Shown piece after piece: positions 8,420-16,604 of a stretch of DNA of 64,000 bases. The notes below the pieces were generated by a model. The model saw only the letters and a list, made by a program, of their open reading frames with translations, was not told the DNA's origin and did not search any database. The DNA is taken from contig JBPEWV010000170.1 in assembly GCA_052032335.1 (NCBI GenBank), positions 1 to 64,000 of the forward strand, given 5' to 3'. Position numbers and translations under genes: made by a program. The DNA comes from Pleionea sp052032335 (GTDB lineage: Bacteria; Pseudomonadota; Gammaproteobacteria; Enterobacterales; Kangiellaceae). Positions within the stretch are counted from its first letter, which is position 1, and each line of letters begins with the position of its first letter.

Positions 8420-9958
8420 TTATTCAGAGGGTCTAACCAAGCGACCTTCAGGTTTAACTTTCTTAAACGATCGCGCAGCAGTTCCTTTATCAAGCTGCAT
8501 TACATTTTGATAGACAACGCGTTGCAAAACCAGCTCAATAAGCGTTGTGCTGTTTGGCTTTAACACGCCTTCCAGCAACTCACTTGTTGCCGATATTTCA
8601 CACGGTAAATAATGCACAAAGCCCTTGTCCGGCCTCGGTATCACTTTGATTCCTAAACATTGAGCTCCGGGACTTGCCGGTCGAATAACCTGTTTATCAG
8701 CATCTAAAATTGCTTCAGTACCCACCATAATGTCGTAGTTCAAATAAAATGTAATGGTATTTTTAGCTTTCTGGTTACGTTGCTTATCTTGAAAAAAACC
8801 TTTTGGCAACCTTTGTGGGTTACTTTCACTTCCCGCAGTTAAAAGCAGATCGAAATCGTTGACCGGATACCCCTCGCTATCAACAACTTTTATAACTAAC
8901 TGTGAGAATCGGTCATGAATAAAATACGTATCAGACACCAGTCGATTTTTTTCGATCTCCACCTTTTCTATCGACTGTACCGCCGCCGACTCTTGTTGAA
9001 ACTGCTCTGCAATCGCTTTGTAGTCTGCTTTGCTAGCAACGGCAATGCAATCGAGAATGGCTCGAACGGTATCCTTACTGCGCTTATCGTTAACCGAAGC
9101 TTTTACACTTTTCATAATGCCCAAGTCATTCCCGGAATGAGATTTGCCTCGAATGATTTTTAGAGCCGTGGTTGGTGATTCTACAAATGCATCCTTTCGT
9201 AAGCGATCGGCTTGCCATGCCTGTTGACCTTTCTTGCCAACCGCAACAGACTCGGGAGTCTGTTGCACTAACCGCAAGTAACGCCCATTCAAATTTGCTG
9301 CCGCAACTCGAACCACACCATCGCTACCGGGTTCTCCGGTATAGGTGTTCAAACAGTCGTAAAACTTGCGATCAATCGATTGGCCTGTAATAACAAATGG
9401 GAAAATACCATTGGCACCAATATTATTGTCGTGTGATTCAATCCATTGGCGATTCAATTCGAAGGCATCATTACTACCAAGTTCTAGCCAGTCCAGCACG
9501 CCTTCACCGGGTTCTACGCCACTGAACCAAGATTTGATCCGGCTTAAACGAGCCTTACCCAACTGAGCGAGCGCGGAACCGTAATTTGCGGGTGCCAACA
9601 TAATTAAATGACTCATCGGACAGCGACCACGTCCTTGCGTCTGATAAAATTCATTCCACCAGGTTCTAACCACTGGACCACCAGTAGAGTGAGTGATGCA
9701 AATAAAGCGCTCCTGCGATCCGAGTATTGGCGTAACTTCTTGTTCGACCGCACTCTGAAACGCGCATGCAATGTCCTTAATTTTAACTTCATCATGAAAA
9801 CTGATGTATCGCCCCAAGTGAATATTGTTGACAGAAACTGTTTTGCCTTCTGCCTGAAGTTCAGCTATTAGCCGTCTTGGCAAACCTCCATAGGTGTTGG
9901 TGTGAGAAACGCTCCAGCCATGCACAAAAACCAGGTGGATCCTATTATTATTATTCAT
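8420..9958 (-). CDS. Alpha/beta hydrolase, lipase/phospholipase-like, with C-terminal beta domain
   Basis: A 512-residue protein starting directly with a strand and oxyanion turn (V-F-V-H-G-W, residues 10-15) and lacking a signal peptide. The nucleophile elbow is T-H-S-T-G-G with Ser91. The likely acid is D213 in G-S-D-G-V-V-R-V and the likely base H274 in K-S-H-S-G-N. That order and spacing give a full Ser-Asp-His triad of a lipase-type esterase. Residues from about 330 on form an extra beta-rich region without a recognised name. The first Gly of the G-x-S-x-G elbow is replaced by Thr. The lack of a Sec signal leaves either cytoplasmic action or delivery by another secretion route; nothing adjacent shows which. 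Confidence 0.75.
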   Translation of the reverse strand: MNNNNRIHLVFVHGWSVSHTNTYGGLPRRLIAELQAEGKTVSVNNIHLGRYISFHDEVKIKDIACAFQSAVEQEVTPILGSQERFICITHSTGGPVVRTWWNEFYQTQGRGRCPMSHLIMLAPANYGSALAQLGKARLSRIKSWFSGVEPGEGVLDWLELGSNDAFELNRQWIESHDNNIGANGIFPFVITGQSIDRKFYDCLNTYTGEPGSDGVVRVAAANLNGRYLRLVQQTPESVAVGKKGQQAWQADRLRKDAFVESPTTALKIIRGKSHSGNDLGIMKSVKASVNDKRSKDTVRAILDCIAVASKADYKAIAEQFQQESAAVQSIEKVEIEKNRLVSDTYFIHDRFSQLVIKVVDSEGYPVNDFDLLLTAGSESNPQRLPKGFFQDKQRNQKAKNTITFYLNYDIMVGTEAILDADKQVIRPASPGAQCLGIKVIPRPDKGFVHYLPCEISATSELLEGVLKPNSTTLIELVLQRVVYQNVMQLDKGTAARSFKKVKPEGRLVRPSE

Positions 9959-10175
9959 GTTTTTTCCCTGTTAACCAGTGCTGATTACGATAGTTGCACT
10001 GATTCCGCCCAGTTTCAAGATATTAACTTGCCACCAAGTTGGTCCCGCTATTTTTCGTTACCAGGGTTTAATCGATTTTGACGTCAATAGCCAAGCAACA
10101 ATGGCTTCATTATTTGAATTTGGAAAATAAGCTGGGTGCTAAAGTTTTATTTTGGATCGACTTGAAATTTGAAAC

Positions 10176-10213
10176 AGCAGCCACGTTTTGTGTGGCTGGT
10201 GCGCCCGGCAGGG
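10176..10213 (-). repeat. Direct repeat copy 1: duplicated 3' end of tRNA-Arg(CCT) plus flank
   Basis: This 38-nt segment matches 10293-10330 with three differences, one of them the last base. It contains the last bases of the tRNA T arm and acceptor with encoded CCA, plus the downstream hairpin (CAGCCAC/GTGGCTG) that follows the true tRNA. No complete tRNA precedes this copy. Confidence 0.8.
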
Positions 10214-10292
10214 TGAGAAGGTTCCTGATAAAGCACTGCTTTATCCTTCGAACGCGTTGATTTTGAATCAACGCCGGAGACTCCGTGGAAGT

Positions 10293-10313
10293 AGCAGCTA
10301 CGTTTTGTGTGGC

Positions 10314-10330
<17 letters not shown>
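10293..10330 (-). repeat. Direct repeat copy 2: authentic 3' end of tRNA-Arg(CCT) plus flank
   Basis: The partner of 10176-10213. Here the repeat runs from the downstream hairpin into the real tRNA. Short duplications of a tRNA 3' end are what an integrating element leaves as attL/attR, but only about 80 nt lie between the copies, so this is a scar at most. Confidence 0.8.
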
Positions 10331-10390
<60 letters not shown>

Positions 10391-10679
10391 ATCGTGATGA
10401 CTGTATATTAATGGGTTCGTTTAAAAAACGAAATATTAAATCTGTTTTTTATTGCTTTTAAGTTCGTTAATCGATCAGTTATTAACCAGCACTAAGAATA
10501 TTTTCGATTTAAAAAAAACAGTGTTATACCTCTGCCAAATAACACAGTGAGATTTCAGCGAAAATTCAATCAGTTAAATTTTTTGCTCCAATCCGTTCAC
10601 TAAAATATTGCTGCAACTCAACCTCAATTCTTGACTAGGATTATTGATAGATGCTCAACGCCACAAGGAGAGGCATGCC

Positions 10680-11099
10680 ATGATGTACCAGCAAATACCC
10701 GCTTTGTTTTATTCACTTCGCTCGAAGTTTAAAGAAACAGAGTCTGTCAGGATGACAACTTCACAATTTGGTCAACTCAACAACCTAATTACGGAGTATT
10801 GCCATTATCACGATGCGCCACGACTTAAAGGATTGATCAAACGCGTTCAGAGGCGCATGGATCAACACGCGGACCACCACTTGTGGTTAACGGAATACGA
10901 GTTTATTCGAGAACACCTGATGAAAGCGATGAAAGAGGTTAACTTTTGTCGACAGGAGGACAATCCCGATTCCGTAATCGCCGTATTAAATCGCACCAGC
11001 AACGTCAATGAAAAGGAAAGTAAAACAAAACGACGAGAAAGTGATCACATGCTATTCACTCAGTCGGTCAAAAACATTTTTGAACGCTGGATGCACTAA
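10680..11099 (+). CDS. Hypothetical helical protein
   Basis: A 139-residue protein I do not recognise. I start it at the ATG at 10680 because AAGGAG lies 9 nt upstream (10665-10670). It has no signal peptide or membrane segment. It is charged and mostly helical, with His-rich stretches (E-Y-C-H-Y-H-D and M-D-Q-H-A-D-H-H) and a basic region (K-T-K-R-R) before the last helix. It stands alone between tRNA-Arg and a strong terminator at 11104. The His clusters could bind metal, but no known motif is matched. It has a good ribosome binding site and terminator, so I believe the gene is real. Confidence 0.65.
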   Translation: MMYQQIPALFYSLRSKFKETESVRMTTSQFGQLNNLITEYCHYHDAPRLKGLIKRVQRRMDQHADHHLWLTEYEFIREHLMKAMKEVNFCRQEDNPDSVIAVLNRTSNVNEKESKTKRRESDHMLFTQSVKNIFERWMH

Positions 11100-11103
11100 A
11101 CGC

Positions 11104-11133
11104 AAAAAAGGGCAGAATTTCTGCCCTTTTTTT
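11104..11133. terminator. Bidirectional rho-independent terminator
   Basis: AAAAAAGGGCAGAA/TTCTGCCCTTTTTT is a long perfect stem with A and T tails on both sides. It serves both the hypothetical gene on the left and the acyl-CoA dehydrogenase on the right. Confidence 0.9.
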
Positions 11134-11155
11134 AACCAATCACCGGACTCAATAA

Positions 11156-12913
11156 TTAGACAAGCGAATCGTCCAGTGCAAAGGTAGATGCGTAACCATT
11201 GGTTACAGAACGCACGTATCCATCGACCCTTGGCATCAGGTGGTCAAAATAGAACTGGCTAGCTGCCAATTTGCGCGCTTTCTCTTGTTCGGGTAAAACA
11301 TCTGACGCAAGTAATTGCTTCAACCACAACCAACCACCTAAAACGTAAGCAACCGCATTTAAATACTCAACAGCACCGCCTTGTGCAGCCGGCCCTTGTT
11401 CGTCATTTTGCTTGATGATTTCAGACGTCAATGATTTAACTTTTTCCAGTTCGCTTCCTAACGTTTTGGCTAATGCTGAAAACTCACCGCCGTCTGCCTG
11501 CTGAATGCTTTGCTCAATGTCATCGAACATGTCGTTCATCGCCGCACCTTTGTCAGCACAGACTTTTCGAATCATCAAATCTTGCGCCTGGATACCATTG
11601 GTGCCTTCATAAATTTGAGCAATACGGGCATCTCGAGCAAACTGTTCCAACCCCCACTCGCGAACGTAACCATGACCACCCAGGACTTGAATACCGTGAT
11701 TGCAGTTTTCAAAACCAGTGTCGGTAAAAAACGCTTTAGCAATCGGCGTTAACAGTGCAACGCGTTTCGCAGCACTGGCTTTGGTAGCATCGTCTTTGCC
11801 GTGCTCGTTCAAATCAATGTGCATTGCTAAATACACCGCCATGGCACGGCAAATCTCGGTCACTGAACGCATCGAAAGCAACATGCGTCGCACGTCTGCG
11901 TGCTCCAATATCGTGGCCGCTTTCTGACCTTCACGCGAACTGCGCCCCTGAATGCGTTCTTCGGCGTATTGGCGTGCTATTTGATAAGACACATCGGCCA
12001 GACCAACCCCTTGCAGCGCAATCGACAGTCGCTCCTTGTTCATCATAGTGAACATGCAGGCCAGTCCACGATGCGGTTCGCCGATTAAAAAGCCGGTCGC
12101 TTCTTCAAAATTAAGAACACAAGTGGATGACGCTTTAATACCCATTTTATGCTCAATCGATCCGCAGTAAACGCCATTTCGTTCACCAACCGAACCATCG
12201 TCTTTAACCATAAACTTAGGCACAAGAAACAATGAAATGCCACGCGGACCTTCTGGTGCATCGGGCAATCGGGCTAACACCAGATGAATGATGTTTTCTG
12301 CCATGTCATGCTCACCGCCTGTAATGAAAATCTTAGTACCGGTGAGTTTATAAGTGCCATCGTCGCTCGGTTCGGCTTTGGTTTTTAAAATGCCAAGATC
12401 AGAACCGGAATGTGGCTCGGTCAGACACATGGAACCCGACCAGACACCGGACTGCATATTTTCCAGATAGGTACTTTTAAGCTCATCACTGCCGTGTGCT
12501 GCCAATGCGGCACAGGCACCAGCGGTTAAACTTGGATAAAGAGTGAACGATGTGTTTGAGGCGTAAAGCATCTCTTCGACCAACACATGCAACGCTTTGG
12601 GTAAACCTTGACCGCCGTACTCTGGGTCACCGTTAATGCCTTGCCAACCGCCTTCACAGAATTGTTGGTAAGCTTCCTTAAACCCTTTAGGCGTGGTGAC
12701 TTCGGTGCCTTCATGATGACAGCCTTCTTCATCACCGTCGCGATTTAATGGGTATAAGACATTTTCAGCAAACTTGGCGCCTTCTTCCAGAACCGCGTTA
12801 AACAAGTCGTAATCAAATTCGGCAAACTGTTCGATACCTTCAAATTGTTTCTGTACGTCGAAAACGTCCTTCAAAATAAAGGACATGTCTGCAACAGGTG
12901 CTTTATAGCTCAT
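11156..12913 (-). CDS. Acyl-CoA dehydrogenase with C-terminal extension
   Basis: A 585-residue flavoenzyme that oxidises an acyl-CoA to the trans-2-enoyl-CoA and passes electrons to ETF. The N-terminal helical domain is followed by the FAD-binding middle domain, with C-L-T-E-P-H-S-G-S-D-L-G and F-I-T-G-G-E-H. The C-terminal helical domain carries the catalytic-base motif I-Y-E-G-T-N-G-I-Q-A. An extra 120-residue C-terminal domain of the Acyl-CoA_dh_C type makes it longer than a standard 380-residue enzyme and typical of the FadE5-like group. It is monocistronic, with terminators on both sides. Chain-length preference is not readable from sequence. Confidence 0.92.
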   Translation of the reverse strand: MSYKAPVADMSFILKDVFDVQKQFEGIEQFAEFDYDLFNAVLEEGAKFAENVLYPLNRDGDEEGCHHEGTEVTTPKGFKEAYQQFCEGGWQGINGDPEYGGQGLPKALHVLVEEMLYASNTSFTLYPSLTAGACAALAAHGSDELKSTYLENMQSGVWSGSMCLTEPHSGSDLGILKTKAEPSDDGTYKLTGTKIFITGGEHDMAENIIHLVLARLPDAPEGPRGISLFLVPKFMVKDDGSVGERNGVYCGSIEHKMGIKASSTCVLNFEEATGFLIGEPHRGLACMFTMMNKERLSIALQGVGLADVSYQIARQYAEERIQGRSSREGQKAATILEHADVRRMLLSMRSVTEICRAMAVYLAMHIDLNEHGKDDATKASAAKRVALLTPIAKAFFTDTGFENCNHGIQVLGGHGYVREWGLEQFARDARIAQIYEGTNGIQAQDLMIRKVCADKGAAMNDMFDDIEQSIQQADGGEFSALAKTLGSELEKVKSLTSEIIKQNDEQGPAAQGGAVEYLNAVAYVLGGWLWLKQLLASDVLPEQEKARKLAASQFYFDHLMPRVDGYVRSVTNGYASTFALDDSLV

Positions 12914-12935
12914 ATTGGTAATCCTGAAAGTTCAT

Positions 12936-12976
12936 GAAAAAGGGCTTTAAACTTATTGCTAAGTCTAAAGCCCTTT
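12936..12976 (-). terminator. Terminator of the symporter gene
   Basis: AAAGGGCTTTA and TAAAGCCCTTT form an 11-bp stem extended by an inner ACTTA/TAAGT helix. Read leftward it ends in a run of T. It lies between the symporter end and the acyl-CoA dehydrogenase start. Confidence 0.85.
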
Positions 12977-13028
12977 GAATTGCTTGTAAACTGGTCTAAT
13001 CAGTTTGTGTACGACACTTGTTTAAATA

Positions 13029-14693
13029 CTAGTCGGCTTGCTCTTTCTCAAAATCTTCCCAGTATTTCTTAACCGTATCTTTCATGTCTCGATGCAGCAG
13101 TAAGATACCAAATAAGTTAGGTATGGTCATCAGTGCGACAGTTACGTAAGCCACGTTCCAGATAACCGTCGTATCGACCATTGAAGCCGCCAGGAAACAA
13201 CCGATATACATTATTCGATAAGGTAAAACACCTTTTTCGCCGACCAGATAGATAACCGCGCGATCGCCGTAATAAGACCAGGCTATCGCGGTACTGAAGG
13301 CAAATAGCAGCAGCCCTATCGCGACTATGTATTCACCGTAGTTACCCATTGCGCTACTGAACGCCGCTATGGTCAGAGGAACCGAATGAATTAACGATTT
13401 CCCGACGATTTCAACGCCCGAGGATTGATCCGGTTTCCCGCTACTAATCAAGACTTCTCCGGTATAAGGCTCGCCATCTTTGACGAATTTATAGTCTTCG
13501 GCGACCGATTTAGAATTTAATAAGGTAAAGTCGTCATTGACCCTCACCCCATCTTTGACAATGACTTTTCCATCGTAATCTTTCACTTCATTTTCGATGC
13601 CATTGACATAATTAAACAGCTTTTCCAGATCCTGCTCGTTCTGATCAGAGTATTTTCCGGCAATGAACGTCATATCCGATTGATCAAAAGTGTTCTCCAT
13701 TTTCTGCGTCCAGACACCCGATGATAAGATGGCCAACCCGGTTATGGTACAGATAACAATAGTATCGATGAAGGGTTCCAGAAGACTGACCATGCCCTCA
13801 GAAGCAGGTTCTTTTCCACGTGCACTGGCGTGAGCTATTGCCGCAGAGCCTTGACCAGCTTCGTTAGAGAACAAGCCGCGTGCAACACCAAACTTAAATG
13901 CAAAGGCGAAACTCGCTCCTAAGAAACCACCAACGGCTGCTGATCCGCTAAATATATCCACAAAAATTGACGCAAACGAAGGCAAAATGTTTTCGTAATT
14001 GGTCACAATAACCACTAAAGCGCCCACTACATAAACCAATGCCATTGTGGGTACAATGGCCTCTGCAACATGGGCGATACGTTTTATCCCGCCAACGATA
14101 ACCAGAGCAAGAAATACTGATAGCACCACTCCTGTAACCCATGGGTCGACGTGGAAAGTAGTTTCCATGGCGCTGGCGATACTGTTTATTTGCGGCATAT
14201 TACCGCTGCCAATGGAGCTGATAATGGTGGCAACGGCAAAAATAACTGCCAACCATTTCATATTCAATTTACGCTCCATGTAATACATGGGCCCACCAGC
14301 CATGGTGCCATCTTTGGTTTTAACACGGTATTTGTGAGAAAGCGTAACCTCAACAAACTTGGTGGTCATGCCCATAAAGGCGGTTAACCACATCCAGAAA
14401 AGCGCCGCAGGCCCACCTAAAAATAGTGCCAGAGCAACCCCTCCAATATTTCCGGTACCGACGGTACCTGACAATGCGGTGGTTAAGGCTTGAAAATGAG
14501 AGGTGTCGCCGGGTGAGTCTGCTTTGGCGTATTTACCACGGAGAATTCGTGTGGCCTGACCAAAATAGCGAACCTGTGGAAACCCCAGATAAATGGTGAA
14601 AAACAGCCCGGTGCCCAAGAGCAGCCAAGGAAAATACCATGCTGAACCTAAAAACCCGTCCAGCAATCCTAAAATCTCATTAAAAGTATCCAA
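13029..14693 (-). CDS. Alanine/glycine:cation symporter (AGCS) with large insert
   Basis: A 554-residue multi-helix transporter that imports alanine or glycine with Na+ (or H+). Family marks include G-T-V-G-T-G-N-I-G-G (about 76-85), G-G-P-M-Y-Y-M-E (133-140) and F-S-N-E-A-G-Q-G-S-A (275-284). Standard members have 440-480 residues. Here about 110 hydrophilic residues (roughly 329-438) lie between the helix ending A-I-L-S-S-G-V-W and the one starting near P-L-T-I-A-A-F-S-S, probably on the outside of the membrane. The insert contains repeated short K-D-G turns (V-K-D-G-V-R, V-K-D-G-E-P). The gene is monocistronic. Function is confident; the role of the insert is unknown. Confidence 0.9.
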   Translation of the reverse strand: MDTFNEILGLLDGFLGSAWYFPWLLLGTGLFFTIYLGFPQVRYFGQATRILRGKYAKADSPGDTSHFQALTTALSGTVGTGNIGGVALALFLGGPAALFWMWLTAFMGMTTKFVEVTLSHKYRVKTKDGTMAGGPMYYMERKLNMKWLAVIFAVATIISSIGSGNMPQINSIASAMETTFHVDPWVTGVVLSVFLALVIVGGIKRIAHVAEAIVPTMALVYVVGALVVIVTNYENILPSFASIFVDIFSGSAAVGGFLGASFAFAFKFGVARGLFSNEAGQGSAAIAHASARGKEPASEGMVSLLEPFIDTIVICTITGLAILSSGVWTQKMENTFDQSDMTFIAGKYSDQNEQDLEKLFNYVNGIENEVKDYDGKVIVKDGVRVNDDFTLLNSKSVAEDYKFVKDGEPYTGEVLISSGKPDQSSGVEIVGKSLIHSVPLTIAAFSSAMGNYGEYIVAIGLLLFAFSTAIAWSYYGDRAVIYLVGEKGVLPYRIMYIGCFLAASMVDTTVIWNVAYVTVALMTIPNLFGILLLHRDMKDTVKKYWEDFEKEQAD

Positions 14694-14884
14694 ACCCGTG
14701 TCTCCAACTTTATTTTTATGATTAAAAAACAGCCTCTTAGGGGCTTTTTAGCATAATTTTGGGGATTAAAGATACCATAGGGAACTGACCTTCACCAGCG
14801 CCATCACCCGCCTTTAAATCGGATTCAGGGTAACAAAGTTTGAGATTCTATGTCGCGAGTAATGAGCAATGATTTGATCGCGAC

Positions 14885-15220
14885 TTAGCGATAGCGCATC
14901 CGTGTTCCACGACAGATGGAAAGCTCGATTTCCTCAGGGGATAATTCGGTAGGAAAATAACATCCTGAAACCTGCGAGCTGGCAAGGCTTGCTCCGCGCA
15001 GATTGCTTTGGGTAAAGTCGATCCCTCTTAAATCAGCGCCCCGAAAATAGGCACCGCTAAAATTAATGCCATTGGCATTTAAACCTCTTAAGTCTAGCCC
15101 ACGAAAATCACAGTTGGTGTAATCCAGCTTATCCAGAGAGGCGCGTTGGGTATTAAACTCTTTCACTTGTTCATTTCTGAGCAATTGATATAACGGATCA
15201 TCAATAATTTTTACTGCCAT
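14885..15220 (-). CDS. Pentapeptide-repeat protein
   Basis: A 111-residue protein whose middle (about residues 33-90) is made of A(D/N)LxG-type pentapeptides, e.g. C-D-F-R-G, L-D-L-R-G, I-N-F-S-G, A-D-L-R-G and S-N-L-R-G, roughly ten to eleven coils. This predicts a short right-handed quadrilateral beta-helix. It has no signal peptide and is far shorter than Qnr or MfpA, so gyrase protection should not be assumed. It lies 69 nt downstream of oadB on the same strand and may be read as a tail of the oad operon. Confidence 0.85.
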   Translation of the reverse strand: MAVKIIDDPLYQLLRNEQVKEFNTQRASLDKLDYTNCDFRGLDLRGLNANGINFSGAYFRGADLRGIDFTQSNLRGASLASSQVSGCYFPTELSPEEIELSICRGTRMRYR

Positions 15221-15289
15221 TCACCCTGCTCCAAGATTGACCACTCTTTAATTATAGTCGGTATTAAAAATTAGACTAACCTACGAACA

Positions 15290-16591
15290 TTAGCTGACCA
15301 GGGCTAACAACACGCCTGCCGCCACGGCCGACCCAATAACACCAGCCACATTGGGTCCCATTGCATGCATCAGTAAAAAGTTATGATGATTGGCTTGCAA
15401 CCCAACTTTATTAACCACTCGTGCAGCCATAGGAACAGCAGAAACACCAGCAGCACCTATCAACGGATTGATCGGATGCTTACTAAATTTTGCCATTAGT
15501 TTTGCCATCAAAACGCCACACGCAGTGCCAATCGAAAAAGCTACGGCACCAAGCGCTAAAATGCCCAATGTCTCCAGCGCAAGAAATTTGTCAGCCGACA
15601 GTTTTGATCCGACACTTAATCCCAAAAAGATGGTGACAATGTTGATGAGCGAGTTTTGTGTGGTATTACTCAAGCGGTCGACCACCCCGCATTCACGCAT
15701 CAGATTGCCAAAGCAGAACATGCCAATCAACGGAGCGGCAGATGGTAAAAACACCGCACACAAAACCAACACCATTAGAGGAAATACAATTTTTTCCAGT
15801 TTCGAAACGTGACGCAATTGTCGCATTTCAATTTTACGTTCGGCTTCGGAAGTGAACAACTTCATTATCGGCGGCTGTATGATAGGTACCAGAGCCATAT
15901 AAGAATAAGCAGCTACCGCAATTGCGCCCAGCAGTTCTGGCGCTAATCGTGATGCAAGAAATATGGCCGTTGGACCATCCGCACCACCAATAATGGCGAT
16001 CGCTGAGGCGTCTTGTAAAGAGAAGTCGAAGCCGGGAACAAGATTTAACCCCAGTGCTCCCAATAATGTGGCAAAAATGCCAAACTGGGCGGCAGCGCCT
16101 AGAAATAAGGTTCGTGGGTTAGCAATAAGAGCACCAAAATCGGTCATCGCACCAACGCCCATAAATATAATCAGTGGTGCAGCTCCGCTACCGACCGCTA
16201 CGGTATAAAAGTTATAAAGCATACCGTGTTCAAATCCGGCATCGCGAGCGACTTGAAGCGCTGAAAAATGTTGCGCCTGATTGGCATGATGATATACGTC
16301 GAGCAATTTTTCTGGAGTACTGAACTCTATGGATAATTGCGCCGCAATGGCGTTAATAACTTCTGGTTGTGCCGAATAGATCGCGTTTTCTACGGCGTCC
16401 ATCGCCAATCCTGCGTTTGGAATATTCGCCAGAATACCACCAAAGCCAATGGTCACTAATAAAAGCGGTTCAAAATTTTTCGCTATCGCCAGATACAAGA
16501 GGATAAAGCCAATCACGATCATGATTGCTTGTCCCCAAGTAAAATTGGCGATACCTGTGTCTTGCCAAAGTTTTAGTAAACCATCCATCAA
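15290..16591 (-). CDS. oadB: Oxaloacetate decarboxylase, Na+-pumping beta subunit
   Basis: A 433-residue polytopic membrane protein that decarboxylates carboxybiotin and exports Na+. Family motifs are I-I-G-G-A-D-G-P-T-A-I-F (about 206-217, with the Na+-binding Asp) and the later G-A-A-G-V-S-A-V-P-M-A-A-R region. Its length fits the family. It is the third gene of oadGAB, 13 nt after oadA. The complex drives sodium export at the expense of oxaloacetate. The same beta-subunit family also serves methylmalonyl-CoA and glutaconyl-CoA decarboxylases, but the oadA partner points to oxaloacetate. Confidence 0.95.
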   Translation of the reverse strand: MMDGLLKLWQDTGIANFTWGQAIMIVIGFILLYLAIAKNFEPLLLVTIGFGGILANIPNAGLAMDAVENAIYSAQPEVINAIAAQLSIEFSTPEKLLDVYHHANQAQHFSALQVARDAGFEHGMLYNFYTVAVGSGAAPLIIFMGVGAMTDFGALIANPRTLFLGAAAQFGIFATLLGALGLNLVPGFDFSLQDASAIAIIGGADGPTAIFLASRLAPELLGAIAVAAYSYMALVPIIQPPIMKLFTSEAERKIEMRQLRHVSKLEKIVFPLMVLVLCAVFLPSAAPLIGMFCFGNLMRECGVVDRLSNTTQNSLINIVTIFLGLSVGSKLSADKFLALETLGILALGAVAFSIGTACGVLMAKLMAKFSKHPINPLIGAAGVSAVPMAARVVNKVGLQANHHNFLLMHAMGPNVAGVIGSAVAAGVLLALVS

Positions 16592-16604
16592 GTTTCTCTT
16601 AATT

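Noticed and set aside
10078..10260. 60-codon frame over the repeat region
   Set aside because: It runs through the duplicated tRNA end and hairpins; no family resemblance.
10201..10290. Possible second tRNA (Leu-like) left of tRNA-Arg(CCT)
   Set aside because: An anticodon-arm-like hairpin with CAA and a CCA end exist, but no matching acceptor, D arm or T arm can be built. Treated as duplication plus unrelated hairpins.
14731..14745. Short GC hairpin before the symporter start
   Set aside because: The leftward stem has a C-A mismatch, and no gene on the other strand needs a terminator here.
15390..15812. 140-codon rightward frame
   Set aside because: Antisense shadow of oadB; Ala/Pro/Thr-rich as expected from the complement of membrane helices.
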